From Bacillus sp. BHET2 (GTDB lineage Bacteria; Bacillota; Bacilli; Bacillales; Bacillaceae_B): a stretch of 64,000 bases of DNA. Where the stretch lies: the NCBI RefSeq assembly GCF_005938125.1, contig NZ_VCQN01000005.1:62001-126000 (forward strand), in the 5' to 3' direction. Of the stretch, positions 52,385 to 60,153 are shown piece by piece (position 1 is the stretch's first letter; every line of letters starts with the position of its first letter). The position numbers and the translations under genes were made by a program. Under the pieces are notes generated by a model. That model did no database searches, was not told where the DNA came from, and saw only the letters and a list, made by a program, of their open reading frames with translations.

Positions 52385-53350
52385 TTACTTTTCTTCTCTG
52401 GTTAATATCTTTAATACATTAGTCAGAAATACATCTTCATCGATCCCGACAGCGACCTGTGAACAGCCTGTCCCAAAGCAGTCCGAGCTTCCAGGTCTGA
52501 AATCGGCGATGCTTAATCCGTTGGCATAGCTCTCTTCATGCTGGACGCGGATTTCTCTTTTTTCAAAGGTGAACAGTCCGTCTATCGGAACGGCTGCCAT
52601 TACAGCAGACAAATCGTGCTGAGGAGTGCCGGCGATCCCAGGCTCTAGCTGCTGATAAGCCTCATAGTAAAAGTCCAGTAAGGGTTTGATGATTAGATCA
52701 AGTGGCGTCACGGCTTTGGAATCAATAAAATCAACCTGTCCCGGAGTAAGAAGTGCATGTCGAGTGACATTAAGGGGAATAACGGTCAAGTTGGGAGAGT
52801 TTTGACAAACAATGTTCGCGGCTTGTGCGTCTCCGAAAAAGTTTGCCTCGGCCACTTCAGTGACATTCCCCGGAACGAGAAACGCGCCGCCCATGATGTA
52901 CGTTTCCTTCACCAATCCCATGACCTCAGGACTCAGCAACCAGGCAATGGCAAGAGATGTACATCTACCTACATTCGCAATTGTAATGTCTCCAGGATGG
53001 CTCTTGATCAATTTAAACAGCTTGCTAAAGTTGGTTTTGGTTCGATATCGCTCCTCGGGGACAGGTGGAGAAATAGGTCCGAGTCCTTCAACCCCGTGAA
53101 TATCAGGAAAGTATTCGGGTTCGACCCCGTTTAAAGGCCGTGAACTCCCTGCAATGACCGGAATTTCATGTCGATCAGCCAAGTTTAATAAATAAGCAGC
53201 ATTCCGATAGCTTTTGTTTCGATCGGTGTTGCCGAACCCACTCACAATCGCCAATAGATCGATACTCGGGTTTTTTAAGGCATAGATCAAGGCAATCGCA
53301 TCATCTATACCAGTATCTGAAAATAAAATGATTTTTTTAATAGAAATCAC
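52385..53350 (-). CDS. Inosine/uridine-preferring nucleoside hydrolase family protein
   Basis: This 321-residue IUNH-fold hydrolase splits N-ribosyl bonds of nucleosides. It has FSDTGIDDAIALIYAL (the first Asp of the usual DxDxGxDDA is Phe), VIAGSSRPL, HGVEGLGP, YIMGGAF with VAEANFFGDAQAANIV, and the metal Asp in TPQHDLSAVMA. The start may be GTG 53350, but the perfect AGGAGGTGA then lies too close; it is ideally placed for ATT 53341. Confidence 0.88.
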   Translation of the reverse strand: MISIKKIILFSDTGIDDAIALIYALKNPSIDLLAIVSGFGNTDRNKSYRNAAYLLNLADRHEIPVIAGSSRPLNGVEPEYFPDIHGVEGLGPISPPVPEERYRTKTNFSKLFKLIKSHPGDITIANVGRCTSLAIAWLLSPEVMGLVKETYIMGGAFLVPGNVTEVAEANFFGDAQAANIVCQNSPNLTVIPLNVTRHALLTPGQVDFIDSKAVTPLDLIIKPLLDFYYEAYQQLEPGIAGTPQHDLSAVMAAVPIDGLFTFEKREIRVQHEESYANGLSIADFRPGSSDCFGTGCSQVAVGIDEDVFLTNVLKILTREEK

Positions 53351-53400
53351 CTCCTCCTATGGTGTATGTAGGAGGGTGGGATGTTGCTTGTTCGAAATCA

Positions 53401-53556
53401 CTAGATTCTATCGATTTTCATTAAACGATTTTGATTAGTATGAATGGCGAGTTCCAGCTGTTCCAATTTCCTTTCAAGCTTAACCAATAGAAAGAGTGTG
53501 ACGGCAATGGGGAACCCGAAATTTCCGAGCAATTGAACAAATACGGTATAATCCAT
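53401..53556 (-). CDS. YvrJ-family small membrane protein
   Basis: This 51-residue protein has LGNFGFPIAVTLFLLVKLERKLEQL, matching the YvrJ family: one TM helix with a Gly-Phe-Pro turn, then an amphipathic helix. ATG 53556 follows AGGAGGA. In B. subtilis yvrJ is in the SigO/RsoA-controlled oxdC operon, so finding it beside a SigO/RsoA-like pair supports both calls. Confidence 0.85.
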   Translation of the reverse strand: MDYTVFVQLLGNFGFPIAVTLFLLVKLERKLEQLELAIHTNQNRLMKIDRI

Positions 53557-53605
53557 TGTAGTTCCTCCTTAGTGTAGGCAGGCCAAAGCCTGCGTGTGAT
53601 GATAG

Positions 53606-53713
53606 TCAGAGATTTAGCGTTTTCCTGATTTTTGTTGCCATGACGTTTGCCAATCCGGTAATAGAGGTTGATTCTTTTAAGAGATTCACATCATTCACAT
53701 AATTTGGGAGCAC
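53606..53713 (-). CDS. Hypothetical 35-aa protein in the SigO-like group
   Basis: GTG 53713 opens a 35-codon frame (MLPNYVNDVNLLKESTSITG and following) with GAGGGACGA upstream, starting 12 bp after the RsoA-like stop. A GCAGGC / GCCTGC hairpin lies between it and yvrJ (53577-53594). No family recognised; it could be a real small gene or chance. Confidence 0.4.
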   Translation of the reverse strand: MLPNYVNDVNLLKESTSITGLANVMATKIRKTLNL

Positions 53714-53724
53714 TCGTCCCTCTT

Positions 53725-53946
53725 TTATTTTCTGTTTAAATCGAATAACCCCGGCACATTTTCCAATTTATAATCCCTGACATACCCAATCACTTTCATT
53801 TTCAATTCTTGTTCGAGATCATCCCTGTTTTCCATCCTGGTTAAGTACAATGATTTCTTTATCTTCGGTTCGAATGTTTGGATGACGTTCGTTTCATATT
53901 CTGAATTGCACTGTGCTTCTTTCACTAGATCATATAATATTCCCAT
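53725..53946 (-). CDS. RsoA-like co-sigma subunit
   Basis: This 73-residue protein follows the SigO-like gene by 3 bp. It is helical, with FEPKIKKSLYLTRMENRDDLEQELKMKVI resembling sigma region 2 (core-binding) helices, as in B. subtilis RsoA (YvrHa). RsoA and SigO together form one functional sigma factor. The identification rests on size, order and this pattern. The ribosome binding site AAGGAGA lies inside the end of the preceding gene. Confidence 0.75.
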   Translation of the reverse strand: MGILYDLVKEAQCNSEYETNVIQTFEPKIKKSLYLTRMENRDDLEQELKMKVIGYVRDYKLENVPGLFDLNRK

Positions 53947-53949
53947 GAG

Positions 53950-54525
53950 TTAAAATTCTCCTTTTTCTAATATGGATTTTAATGTGTTCAACGCTTTTCG
54001 GTGGGTTTTCGAGACGGCCTGTTGAGAAACGCCAAGAACCCTTGCAATCTCTGTATCACTGAATTCCTGCACATAAGCTAAGTCGAGGATATGTTTTTGT
54101 TTGTCTGTCAACGTTTCAAATGCATGCAATAGCTCCTCATTTTCCAGACACTCTGTTAAGGTCGAGAAATTGGTGAAAGGGGCAATGTCAGAAGCAGGAT
54201 CGGGTACGAGATCAATAAACGATCCCCCCTCCTGATCGGCTGTGTAGTCCAGCGTTAAAGGATGGCGTTCACTATATTTCCTTGCATGTTTGTCGAAGTT
54301 CACACTGTGAAAATAAAGAGATGAACTGACATATGAAGTAAATCGGATATCAAAGTAATGGGCTTTAAAGGCTTCGTTTAAACAATCTTCCTTATAGGCA
54401 CTCGGCTGTTGTAAAAAATCTTCTATTAATTTCTGATTTTCCCTTTGGCTGATAAAGGAATCAACGGCTTTATTCTGTTTGAGATGAGGATAATGACGAT
54501 AAAATTTACTAATCAACGAATCCAT
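53950..54525 (-). CDS. SigO-like sigma factor subunit (region 4 protein)
   Basis: The protein has 191 residues. The C-terminal sigma region 4 is clear: LLHAFETLTDKQKHILDLAYVQEFSDTEIARVLGVSQQAVSKTHRKAL, a -35-binding helix-turn-helix. The N-terminal 120 residues are helical and lack a normal region 2. This matches B. subtilis SigO (YvrI), which needs RsoA as partner; an RsoA-like gene follows. A LexA-type box lies just upstream of its ribosome binding site. No oxdC gene is present, so the target genes differ. Confidence 0.82.
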   Translation of the reverse strand: MDSLISKFYRHYPHLKQNKAVDSFISQRENQKLIEDFLQQPSAYKEDCLNEAFKAHYFDIRFTSYVSSSLYFHSVNFDKHARKYSERHPLTLDYTADQEGGSFIDLVPDPASDIAPFTNFSTLTECLENEELLHAFETLTDKQKHILDLAYVQEFSDTEIARVLGVSQQAVSKTHRKALNTLKSILEKGEF

Positions 54526-54540
54526 TTTTTCACCACCAAT

Positions 54541-54554
54541 AGAACGTATGTTCG
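54541..54554 (-). promoter_or_regulatory. LexA (SOS) box upstream of the SigO-like gene
   Basis: On the minus strand CGAACATACGTTCT matches 13 of 14 positions of the Bacillus LexA box CGAACRNRYGTTYC. It ends one base before the TTGGTGGTG ribosome binding region, so LexA bound here would block transcription. A further hairpin (54559-54600, AAGTAAAA / TTTTACTT) lies upstream. The rest of 54601-54824 shows no gene. Confidence 0.6.
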
Positions 54555-54824
54555 ATTTTGAAGTAAAAAAAAGAGGAGAAAACTCTCTCAGCTTTTACTT
54601 TATAAAGAATCAGGAGGGGCTCATTCCACAACCTTCTTCTTAACTATCGTTCCATAGTACTATCTATTAAATCATAAATTACAGAATGAAGTAAGTGATG
54701 AATGCACTAATTTTCCCTTTTCACCCACTTATTAACTAAATTCTTATTGATTAAAGGGATTGAATGCTGGTTTATATAATATAGAATACAGGACTATAAG
54801 TCTCTATGAAAGGGTAGTGATGAC

Positions 54825-55175
54825 ATGTTTGGAAAATGGATTTCCCCGTTGCTTCTCGTTCCGATTTTACTAAGTGGGTGTGCGGGAGGTGAACAACCGG
54901 TCAAGGATGAGCAGGATTCAACTGAAGTAGATTCGGAAGCACCTGCGACAGAAACCAATTTAGACGTCATAGCCAACGATGAGAAGATCATAGAGATGCT
55001 AAAGAAGACCGGTGTGATATCCGAGGATGCTTCTCAAGAAGAAATAGAAAAAGCGTTACAAAAATATCTTCAGGATAAAAATAGTCATCAACTAACCAAC
55101 GAAAAAGAAAAGAAGAAATACATTGATGAGATCAAAAAGAAAATACAGGAAGGTACTCCTGTGGAAGAGGAATGA
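54825..55175 (+). CDS. Hypothetical lipoprotein
   Basis: The 116-residue precursor has the lipobox VPILLSGCAGG (Cys about residue 19), then an acidic linker and a charged helical region (EKIIEMLKKTGVISEDAS, KALQKYLQDKN). It should be anchored on the outer membrane face. No family recognised. It is a single gene followed by its own terminator. Confidence 0.75.
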   Translation: MFGKWISPLLLVPILLSGCAGGEQPVKDEQDSTEVDSEAPATETNLDVIANDEKIIEMLKKTGVISEDASQEEIEKALQKYLQDKNSHQLTNEKEKKKYIDEIKKKIQEGTPVEEE

Positions 55176-55180
55176 AAATG

Positions 55181-55209
55181 GGGCAAGGATGAGATATCCT
55201 TGCCCTTTC
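55181..55209 (+). terminator. Terminator of the lipoprotein gene
   Basis: GGGCAAGGA / TCCTTGCCC stem with a 7-nt loop and TTTCC tail; it also lies 3' of the convergent SDR gene. Confidence 0.82.
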
Positions 55210-55217
55210 CTTATGCA

Positions 55218-56012
55218 TTAGCGCATGACGCTGCCCCCTGAGATTTTCACCGACTCCCCGACAATGTTCTCTGCCGCATCACTTAACAAATACACAATGG
55301 TGTTCGCCACTTCAACAGGGGAAGTTAATCTTCCTGAAGGGATGCTATCCTTTGCGATCTCCAATTGTTCCTCATACGTTCTGCCCGCACGTTCACCTTT
55401 TGATTGGATCGCGTTTCTCCCCATTTCCGTATCGACATAACCGGGACAGATGGCGTTTACTCTGATGTTGTGCTCAATTGCTTCATGGGCAAAGGCTTGG
55501 GTGAAACCGGTCACCGCAAACTTGGAGGCACTGTACGCACTGTTTCCGTGGGTTCCTCTTAGGCCGGAAAGGGAGGAGATATTGACGATCGCACCCCTTT
55601 TCTTCCCCCGCATCTGGTTATAGACATCCTGAGAGAGCTGGACAAGTGAGAAATAGTTTAACTCCATGATGTTTCGCAGATCTTCTTCGGACAGACTCTC
55701 CACCATATCCCCGCCGCCAATCCCGGCTGAGTTTACAAGGCCTGTAATGGTTCCGTGCTGCTTTTCTGCTGCGGATAGTAGCTGCTGACGGTCTTCCGTA
55801 CTGGTGAGATCCGCTTTAAATAGGAAGCCGTTATCTGGATTCCCACATTCGTTTTTCAGTTCTTTCAGTTTTTCTTCATTTCTGCCTGTGATTGTGACAT
55901 TTGCACCTGCCTGAACGGCTACCTTCGCCGTTTGATATCCAATGCCGCCAGTCGCTCCGGTGATAAGGATGTGTTGATCTTTCAGTGTGTTCTCATGAAA
56001 AAGGAAACTCAT
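55218..56012 (-). CDS. Short-chain dehydrogenase/reductase
   Basis: This 264-residue SDR has ITGATGGIGYQTAK, VNSAGIGGGD, catalytic Ser (NISSLSGL) and YSASK, with CPGYVDTEM and a C-terminal VGESVKISGGSVMR. It resembles 3-oxoacyl-ACP reductase-like or glucose dehydrogenase-like SDRs, but the substrate is unknown. It is a single gene. Confidence 0.85.
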   Translation of the reverse strand: MSFLFHENTLKDQHILITGATGGIGYQTAKVAVQAGANVTITGRNEEKLKELKNECGNPDNGFLFKADLTSTEDRQQLLSAAEKQHGTITGLVNSAGIGGGDMVESLSEEDLRNIMELNYFSLVQLSQDVYNQMRGKKRGAIVNISSLSGLRGTHGNSAYSASKFAVTGFTQAFAHEAIEHNIRVNAICPGYVDTEMGRNAIQSKGERAGRTYEEQLEIAKDSIPSGRLTSPVEVANTIVYLLSDAAENIVGESVKISGGSVMR

Positions 56013-56080
56013 TTTTCTACCTCCTCGTAATGGTTAGTACATTTTACCCGTTTGGGGGAGGAGAGAAACAGAAGGTGGTT

Positions 56081-56175
56081 TTGAAAATAAACTCATAGAT
56101 TTGAAAATATATGGTGGAGAATTAAAAATAAATTCTGGAATTTGAAAATAAGAAGGCTGGAATTGAAAATAAACT
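56081..56175. repeat. Five degenerate ~20.5-bp tandem repeats
   Basis: Copies of TTGAAAATAA start at 56081, 56101, 56122 (TTAAAAATAA), 56142 and 56163, alternating 20 and 21 bp. The loose unit is TTGAAAATAAAYTNNTGGAA. The spacing equals two helical turns, so all A-tracts face one side. It sits between a gene start (56012) and the end of the TetR gene. Confidence 0.75.
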
Positions 56176-56253
56176 GATCATGGAAGGAGTAAGCGTCTAT
56201 TTATAAATGAAAAAAGAACCCCAAAATCCTCATTTGGAGTCCTTCTTTCACGT

Positions 56254-56901
56254 TTATCCCTTCCCAATCCCATTCACAATCATCTGCACCGTCATGTCGA
56301 TCTCTTTCTCATCGTCCCAGTCGGCTTCAGGGAGGAAGAGGTACCTGACTAGGAGTAATCCGAAGATACTGGTAGCTGAAAATCGCACGATGGCTGGAGA
56401 AGGTAGGTCAATGATCTGACCTTTCTCTTTGTAAAGATCGACAAGTCGTATGAATTTCTCGACCACTTTTTCAGCGATATGCTCCTTGAATTGTTCCTTG
56501 AGTTCAGGGTGGAAAGGTATTTCTTGTATTAAAATTTTAAAAGCAGTCATGTTTTCTTTCAGAAAGTCCTGGCGGTTCAGGATCATCGCTTTCAGGAAGT
56601 CTTCGTACCGATCATATTTTGCATCGAGCACTTTATTGAGATCCCTGATTACAAATGGAGCAATCAGCTTTGCCATCGTTGGCGATACAATCGAAAGAAG
56701 CAGATCCTTTTTCGTTTTGTAATGCCTGAAGATAGTTCCTTCTGCGACGCCGGCTTTTTTTGCGATTTGACTGGTAGAGGTAGAGGCGTAGCCTTTTTCA
56801 GCGAACATCTCAATGGCTGCTTCTACTATTTTCTGTTGTTTATCAGTTAACGTTTCTTCCTGATCAAAAAGGTGCTTGAATAGATTATTGTCTTCTAACA
56901 T
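56254..56901 (-). CDS. TetR/AcrR-family repressor
   Basis: This 215-residue regulator has the N-terminal helix-turn-helix AAIEMFAEKGYASTSTSQIAKKAGVAEGTIFRHYKTKKDLL and a helical ligand domain. It is the last gene of an operon with the ABC exporter genes. Two TGAGT-N4-ACTCA palindromes in front of that operon are its probable operators, so it represses its own expression and the exporter until a ligand binds. Confidence 0.9.
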   Translation of the reverse strand: MLEDNNLFKHLFDQEETLTDKQQKIVEAAIEMFAEKGYASTSTSQIAKKAGVAEGTIFRHYKTKKDLLLSIVSPTMAKLIAPFVIRDLNKVLDAKYDRYEDFLKAMILNRQDFLKENMTAFKILIQEIPFHPELKEQFKEHIAEKVVEKFIRLVDLYKEKGQIIDLPSPAIVRFSATSIFGLLLVRYLFLPEADWDDEKEIDMTVQMIVNGIGKG

Positions 56902-56947
56902 GCTTAAACCCCTAACTTGTCGTTCTCCTAATAGAGAATTACTTACC

Positions 56948-57964
56948 CTATATTTTACGGTATTTTCTCAGGGCTGCAACATTCAGGATGATAAAGAGTA
57001 AAGAGAATCCAATCAGCACAGATAAATTAAAGAGTAGATCCTCGAATGCAAATCCTCGTATCATCACATCTCTTAGTGCATCGGCAGCGTAATACAGCGG
57101 TGTGATCTTGCCGATCCAACTAAGCCATTCAGTGATGGTGTCCAAATTGAACAGCCCGGAAAAGAAGATCTGTGGGACCACCACGATCGGAATGAACTGC
57201 ATCATCTGTAATTCATTCTTGGCAAAAGCCGATAGCAATATTCCTAAAGTAAGAGCGGTGAAAGATAGAGAAACAATGATGATCAATACATTGAAGAAAC
57301 TGCCCTTCATCATCATATCCAAAACGTAAATCGAATACCAGCTGATCAAGGATGCCTGCAAGAGAGTCACAATGCCGAAGCCGATGACGTAACTGACGAC
57401 CATTTCCCAAATTTTAATAGGAGAAGCAAGGAGTCGCTCGAGCGTTCCCGTCGTTCTCTCTCTTAGAAAGGATACACCGCTGATTAAGAAAACAAAGAAG
57501 AAAACAAAGAATCCTAGAAGTACTGGTCCAAAGGAATCGAACATTTCCATGTCCTTGCTTCCGTACACATACTTAACATTATCGCCAAGGTTTTGTGAGT
57601 TGGAAGGGAACAGGGATTGAACTTTTTTCATGACCGCCCCATTGACAGTGGGTTCACTGCCTTCGATGACGATTGCAGGAGAAGTGGGATCCTCGAATGA
57701 TATATAGCCATCCAGATCACCGTTCTTAATACCCTTCAATGCCTTATCAGGACTGGCGTATGTTTCAAAGTCGCTTGTATCGAATTTCGCTTCTAGCTGC
57801 TGTGGCAGATCTACAATCGCTATTTTAGCTTCATAATCATCAGAGTTAAAGACGAGAGACAGCATGCTAAGAATCAACAAGGGTGCTAAAAACATTAATG
57901 CGAGTGTTCGTTTATCTCTGAGTAACTGTTGGAGGATCCGGATGACAAAACCTCTAATTCTCAA
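56948..57964 (-). CDS. ABC-2 type transporter permease
   Basis: This 338-residue permease has one TM helix near the N-terminus, a large extracellular domain (about residues 45-165), then five TM helices with SFLRERTTGTLERLLASPI, the hallmark of the ABC-2 drug-exporter permeases. The start overlaps the stop of the ATPase gene by 4 bp. Confidence 0.9.
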   Translation of the reverse strand: MRIRGFVIRILQQLLRDKRTLALMFLAPLLILSMLSLVFNSDDYEAKIAIVDLPQQLEAKFDTSDFETYASPDKALKGIKNGDLDGYISFEDPTSPAIVIEGSEPTVNGAVMKKVQSLFPSNSQNLGDNVKYVYGSKDMEMFDSFGPVLLGFFVFFFVFLISGVSFLRERTTGTLERLLASPIKIWEMVVSYVIGFGIVTLLQASLISWYSIYVLDMMMKGSFFNVLIIIVSLSFTALTLGILLSAFAKNELQMMQFIPIVVVPQIFFSGLFNLDTITEWLSWIGKITPLYYAADALRDVMIRGFAFEDLLFNLSVLIGFSLLFIILNVAALRKYRKI

Positions 57965-58692
57965 ACTGTGACACCTCCATTTTTCAGAAATACATCTTCA
58001 ATCGAAGATACTCCGTACGCTTCTTTAATTGCAGTAGGTGTATCACTTGAAATGATTTCACCATGCTGCAATAGCCCAAGACGATCGCATCTTTCCGCTT
58101 CATCCATTACATGTGTTGTAATGATGAGGGTTCTTCCGTCATTCTTGAGACGATGAAAGCTATCCCAGATTTCTTTCCGCAAGACAGGATCGATTCCAAC
58201 GGTTGGCTCATCTAGAAATAGAACCTCTGGATCGTGGAGGAGGGCGATAGCAAGGGATAATCTTCTCTTCATCCCTCCAGAATATTGATGAACAGGCTTA
58301 TCCAAGTGTTCCAGAAGATCAACCGTGTTCATCACTTTTTCAATTTGTGCTTTCCGTTCGGCCTTCTTCAATCCATAAAGGGAAGCCATAAAAGATAAGT
58401 TTTCTTTTGCAGTCAGCTCATCATATAGAGCATCAGATTGAGCCATATAGCCGATCGATGGATACAGTTCGTTTGCTTTTAGCTTGTTCCCTTTGAAAGT
58501 TATGCTTCCGGATGATGGCATTTCAAGTCCGATCATGAGCTTGATGATCGTTGTCTTTCCGGAACCGGAAGGACCTAATAAACCATAAATATGACCTTTC
58601 GGGATGTCGAGAGAGACATTTTTTAATACGTCCTGAGAGCCGAATGATTTTGAAAGCTCCCTTAATTGGATGATGGAATTCAACTGAATCAC
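57961..58692 (-). CDS. ABC transporter ATP-binding protein
   Basis: This 243-residue ATPase has Walker A GPSGSGKTT, Q-loop GYMAQSDALYDEL, signature YSGGMKRRLSLAIALL, Walker B VLFLDEPTVGID and the H-loop ITTHVMDEAERC. With the next gene it forms a drug or lipid exporter. Start GTG 58692 lies very close to AAAGGT; TTG 58683 may be the true start. Confidence 0.92.
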   Translation of the reverse strand: MIQLNSIIQLRELSKSFGSQDVLKNVSLDIPKGHIYGLLGPSGSGKTTIIKLMIGLEMPSSGSITFKGNKLKANELYPSIGYMAQSDALYDELTAKENLSFMASLYGLKKAERKAQIEKVMNTVDLLEHLDKPVHQYSGGMKRRLSLAIALLHDPEVLFLDEPTVGIDPVLRKEIWDSFHRLKNDGRTLIITTHVMDEAERCDRLGLLQHGEIISSDTPTAIKEAYGVSSIEDVFLKNGGVTV

Positions 58693-58708
58693 ACCTTTCA
58701 GAAATTAA

Positions 58709-58771
58709 TGAGTGATTACTCACTTTCAATATAAAGGATGTAAAGAGATTTGTAAAGTGAGTAATCACTCA
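58709..58771. promoter_or_regulatory. Paired TetR operators of the exporter operon
   Basis: TGAGTGATTACTCA (58709-58722) and TGAGTAATCACTCA (58758-58771) are each palindromic and are inverted copies of each other, 35 bp apart. They flank the likely promoter of the ATPase-permease-TetR operon. Confidence 0.82.
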
Positions 58772-58811
58772 TTATATAATTTATGCTTCCCCTTTACGTT
58801 TAGAAGAGGAC

Positions 58812-58845
58812 AAAAAAAGAGCTTGAGCATAGCCCAAACTCTTTT
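58812..58845 (-). terminator. Terminator of the yojF-bshB2 operon
   Basis: AAAGAG-TTTGGGC / GCTCAA-CTCTTT imperfect stem on the minus strand is followed by a T run. Confidence 0.7.
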
Positions 58846-58852
58846 CAAAACA

Positions 58853-59536
58853 TTATTGTACGGTGTCGTTTTCCCATTGATAGCTCCAGAATCGCTCGAC
58901 GGTCACCCATTTTAACGCTTCTGGGTCTTTTTGCTGTATGCCTTTTTCCAAATCCTTCAGCATCCATGCGGTTTGAGAGATATGGGCTTTCATGGCACCG
59001 ATTTTTTGATCTTTGACCGGTGTGATATCGATAAGGACATCAGGCTTTCCTAATGCTTCTTCGCAGTTCTTTGAGAACGCAAGACAGTGAAGCTTCGGTC
59101 TTGATTCTTTCGGAAGACGTCGAACGGCGCGAACAACCGCTCTTGCTGTTGCCTCGTGATCCGGGTGGACAGAGTAGTCCGGATAGAACGTGATAATGAG
59201 AGATGGATCTAATTCGTCGATCAATTCCATCACCATGTTTGAAAGCTTTTCATCATTTTCAAATTCAAGCGTCTTATCTCGGTACCCCATCATGCGGAGG
59301 TCCTGTATACCCATTACATCTGCGGCTTTTTGAAGCTCATTCTTGCGGATTAAGGGAAGTGACTCTCTAGTTGCAAAGGGTGGGTTCCCCAGGTTCCTTC
59401 CCATTTCCCCTAGTGTAAGGCAAGCATAGGTAACTGGTGATCCATTTTTAACGTGTGTAGAAATGGTACCTGATACACCAAATGCTTCATCATCCGGGTG
59501 AGGAAAGATGACGAGTACTTGTCTTTCTTTTTCCAT
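58853..59536 (-). CDS. bshB2: Bacillithiol biosynthesis deacetylase BshB2
   Basis: This 227-residue LmbE/PIG-L zinc deacetylase has FPHPDDEAFGVSGT (metal site HPDDE), TLGEMGRNLGNPP and the second metal region YPDYSVHPDHEATARAVVRAV. It removes the acetyl group of GlcNAc-malate in bacillithiol synthesis. The upstream YojF-like gene is its usual partner. The ribosome binding site is AAAGGAGAGG. Confidence 0.94.
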   Translation of the reverse strand: MEKERQVLVIFPHPDDEAFGVSGTISTHVKNGSPVTYACLTLGEMGRNLGNPPFATRESLPLIRKNELQKAADVMGIQDLRMMGYRDKTLEFENDEKLSNMVMELIDELDPSLIITFYPDYSVHPDHEATARAVVRAVRRLPKESRPKLHCLAFSKNCEEALGKPDVLIDITPVKDQKIGAMKAHISQTAWMLKDLEKGIQQKDPEALKWVTVERFWSYQWENDTVQ

Positions 59537-59576
59537 TTTGACCTCTCCTTTACTATTCGTTCAAGTGATTGTTGGC

Positions 59577-59924
59577 TTAGTTGAAAGGTGTTGGGCTGAT
59601 CTCAAGGGCAACGGCCAGTTTCCCGTCCCCGCCATGTCCTGCAAGCAGCAGGCGTCCATGTTCATCGAACTCATAATGAGTCAGTCCTTCGGCATAAATC
59701 CAGCCGATTTCAATTTTCAGTCCGACACGGTAAGGTCCGTCCCCAATGATTTTTCCGTGCTCATAATTGACTTTCGCATTGCGTATATAGGCTCCTGCAG
59801 AAAAGAAGCCTTCATTGAAGTGAGAAGCATAGGCTCCGTTCGTTGTTTCTAAATGTATATAAACGTCCTGTTGTGCAAGTTGAGTAATGATCCCTTGCAC
59901 CTCAGCAATCTTGATCGGTTCCAT
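59577..59924 (-). CDS. YojF-family protein (DUF1806)
   Basis: This 115-residue protein has ITQLAQQDVYIHLETTNGAYASHFNE and FFSAGAYIRNAKVNYEHGKI, matching YojF of B. subtilis. It is 40 bp upstream of bshB2 in the same order as in B. subtilis, so a role with bacillithiol is likely, though undefined. Confidence 0.9.
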   Translation of the reverse strand: MEPIKIAEVQGIITQLAQQDVYIHLETTNGAYASHFNEGFFSAGAYIRNAKVNYEHGKIIGDGPYRVGLKIEIGWIYAEGLTHYEFDEHGRLLLAGHGGDGKLAVALEISPTPFN

Positions 59925-60108
59925 TCTTTTTCCTCCTTAAATACAGAAAAGACTCTTAACCATTATGTACTATCTTACTAAAATTCATGAGTGAATGCGA
60001 AAAGTATGATTGGGTGGGGGAGGGGTTTATTATGTAGAGTGCTGATGGGATTCGTAAAGGAAGTTTAAAGTGGAGTCATCCAGAAGTCCGTCCCTCAAAT
60101 CAAAAAAA

Positions 60109-60144
60109 GTGCAGGCACGAATAGGGAATTTCGTGCCTGGCACT
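60109..60144 (-). terminator. Terminator of pdxK
   Basis: AGTGCCAGGCACGA / TCGTGCCTGCACT stem (one bulge) runs into seven T residues on the minus strand. Confidence 0.85.
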
Positions 60145-60153
60145 GGTTGGTGT

